Below are positions 6,182 through 6,372 of a stretch of DNA of 6,372 bases, in pieces. Both the position numbers and the translations under genes were made by a program. The notes beneath the pieces were generated by a model. That model did no database searches. It had not been told where the DNA came from and saw nothing but the letters and a program-made list of their open reading frames with translations. Origin of the DNA: an uncultured Bacteroidia bacterium (GTDB lineage Bacteria > Bacteroidota > Bacteroidia > Bacteroidales > UBA932); assembly GCA_902773305.1 (NCBI GenBank), contig CACYEB010000241.1:1-6372 (forward strand), written 5' to 3'. Numbering within the stretch: position 1 is the first letter of the stretch; each line of letters starts with the position of its first letter.

Positions 6182-6224
6182 ATACAACAAACCCCGAAAG
6201 AAAATCTTTCGGGGTTTGTTGTAT
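6182..6224. terminator. Strong hairpin, probable bidirectional terminator
   Basis: A perfect 20-bp stem (6182-6201 with 6205-6224) closes on an AAA loop. The GC core CCCCGAAAGA/TCTTTCGGGG is followed in both directions by TTTGTTGTAT, so each strand shows a hairpin plus a T-rich tail. It lies 77 nt after the stop of the kinase-fold gene and 15 nt after the stop of the minus-strand gene, exactly where convergent transcripts should end. Confidence 0.85.
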
Positions 6225-6239
6225 AGATGTGTATCAAGA

Positions 6240-6372
6240 TTATTCTGCGATGCAGCGAACGCCCATACCGTGACTGATAATATTGCCACCTCCATAGGCT
6301 CCGCTTCCTGAACCGGCCCAGCTTTCGCTGCGTCCTGTTATCAAATAGGCATAAGCCATATTTGACCTGTTA
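6240..6372 (-). CDS. C-terminal end of a FISUMP/DUF1566-like secreted protein (partial)
   Basis: Only the last 43 residues lie in the window; the gene continues past base 6372 on the minus strand. The stop TAA is at 6240-6242. The visible sequence includes NMAYAYLITG, a Gly/Ser-rich stretch (SGSGAYGGG), and ends GMGVRCIAE. An ending of the type (S/G)VRCI/V(A)E after an AYxL segment is typical of Fibrobacter succinogenes major paralogous domain and DUF1566 proteins, which are abundant cell-surface or exported proteins in Bacteroidales. With no N terminus visible, signal peptide and domain order cannot be judged. The frame is open throughout and the terminator follows at the proper distance, which supports a real gene. 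Family assignment rests on a short tail and is tentative. Confidence 0.6.
   Translation of the reverse strand, partial: NRSNMAYAYLITGRSESWAGSGSGAYGGGNIISHGMGVRCIAE

Overview
The window looks like chromosomal DNA from a fairly GC-rich member of the Bacteroidales (Bacteroidetes). Three things suggest this: promoter -7 boxes of the form TAnnTTTG, weak or absent Shine-Dalgarno sequences, and protein types common in that order. The proteins are an XRE regulator with a C-terminal YTDGTFE motif, a two-domain CinA, a secreted C1-type peptidase, a Bacteroidetes-style PssA, and the tail of a protein resembling the Fibrobacter succinogenes major paralogous (FISUMP) domain. The coding DNA is visibly GC-rich, while the first 375 bases are very AT-rich. 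Genus cannot be fixed from this window; an Alistipes-like or uncultured relative would fit.

Layout. Bases 1-375 hold no gene. They contain a diverged 30-bp direct repeat, a small hairpin and, in the last 90 bases, a dense cluster of TGTAA/TTACA half-sites. These form three palindromes around a Bacteroidetes-type promoter. Six genes on the + strand follow with short gaps: an XRE-family DNA-binding protein (376-876), pyrD (916-1956), cinA (1953-3260, overlapping pyrD by 4 nt), a secreted bleomycin-hydrolase-like cysteine peptidase (3276-4472), pssA (4479-5213) and an HprK-like P-loop kinase-fold protein (5232-6104). A 20-bp-stem hairpin at 6182-6224 separates this block from the 3' end of a minus-strand gene (6240-6372) and probably terminates transcription in both directions.

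How the genes fit together. From pyrD to the kinase-fold gene the spacing is -4 to +18 nt, which is consistent with one operon. It would combine pyrimidine synthesis (PyrD), pyridine-nucleotide salvage (CinA), phospholipid head-group synthesis (PssA), a periplasmic peptidase and an uncharacterised kinase-like protein. This looks like housekeeping co-transcription rather than one pathway. The XRE gene is probably autoregulated through the palindromes. A 14-nt sequence containing its -7 box recurs just upstream of pyrD, so the same control may extend to the operon.

The points most worth a second look are the operator/promoter architecture, the repeated promoter element that would make a nearly leaderless pyrD transcript, a cysteine at the catalytic-base position of a class-2-like PyrD, and the HprK-like protein of unknown substrate. 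I see no clear new defence or mobile system here.
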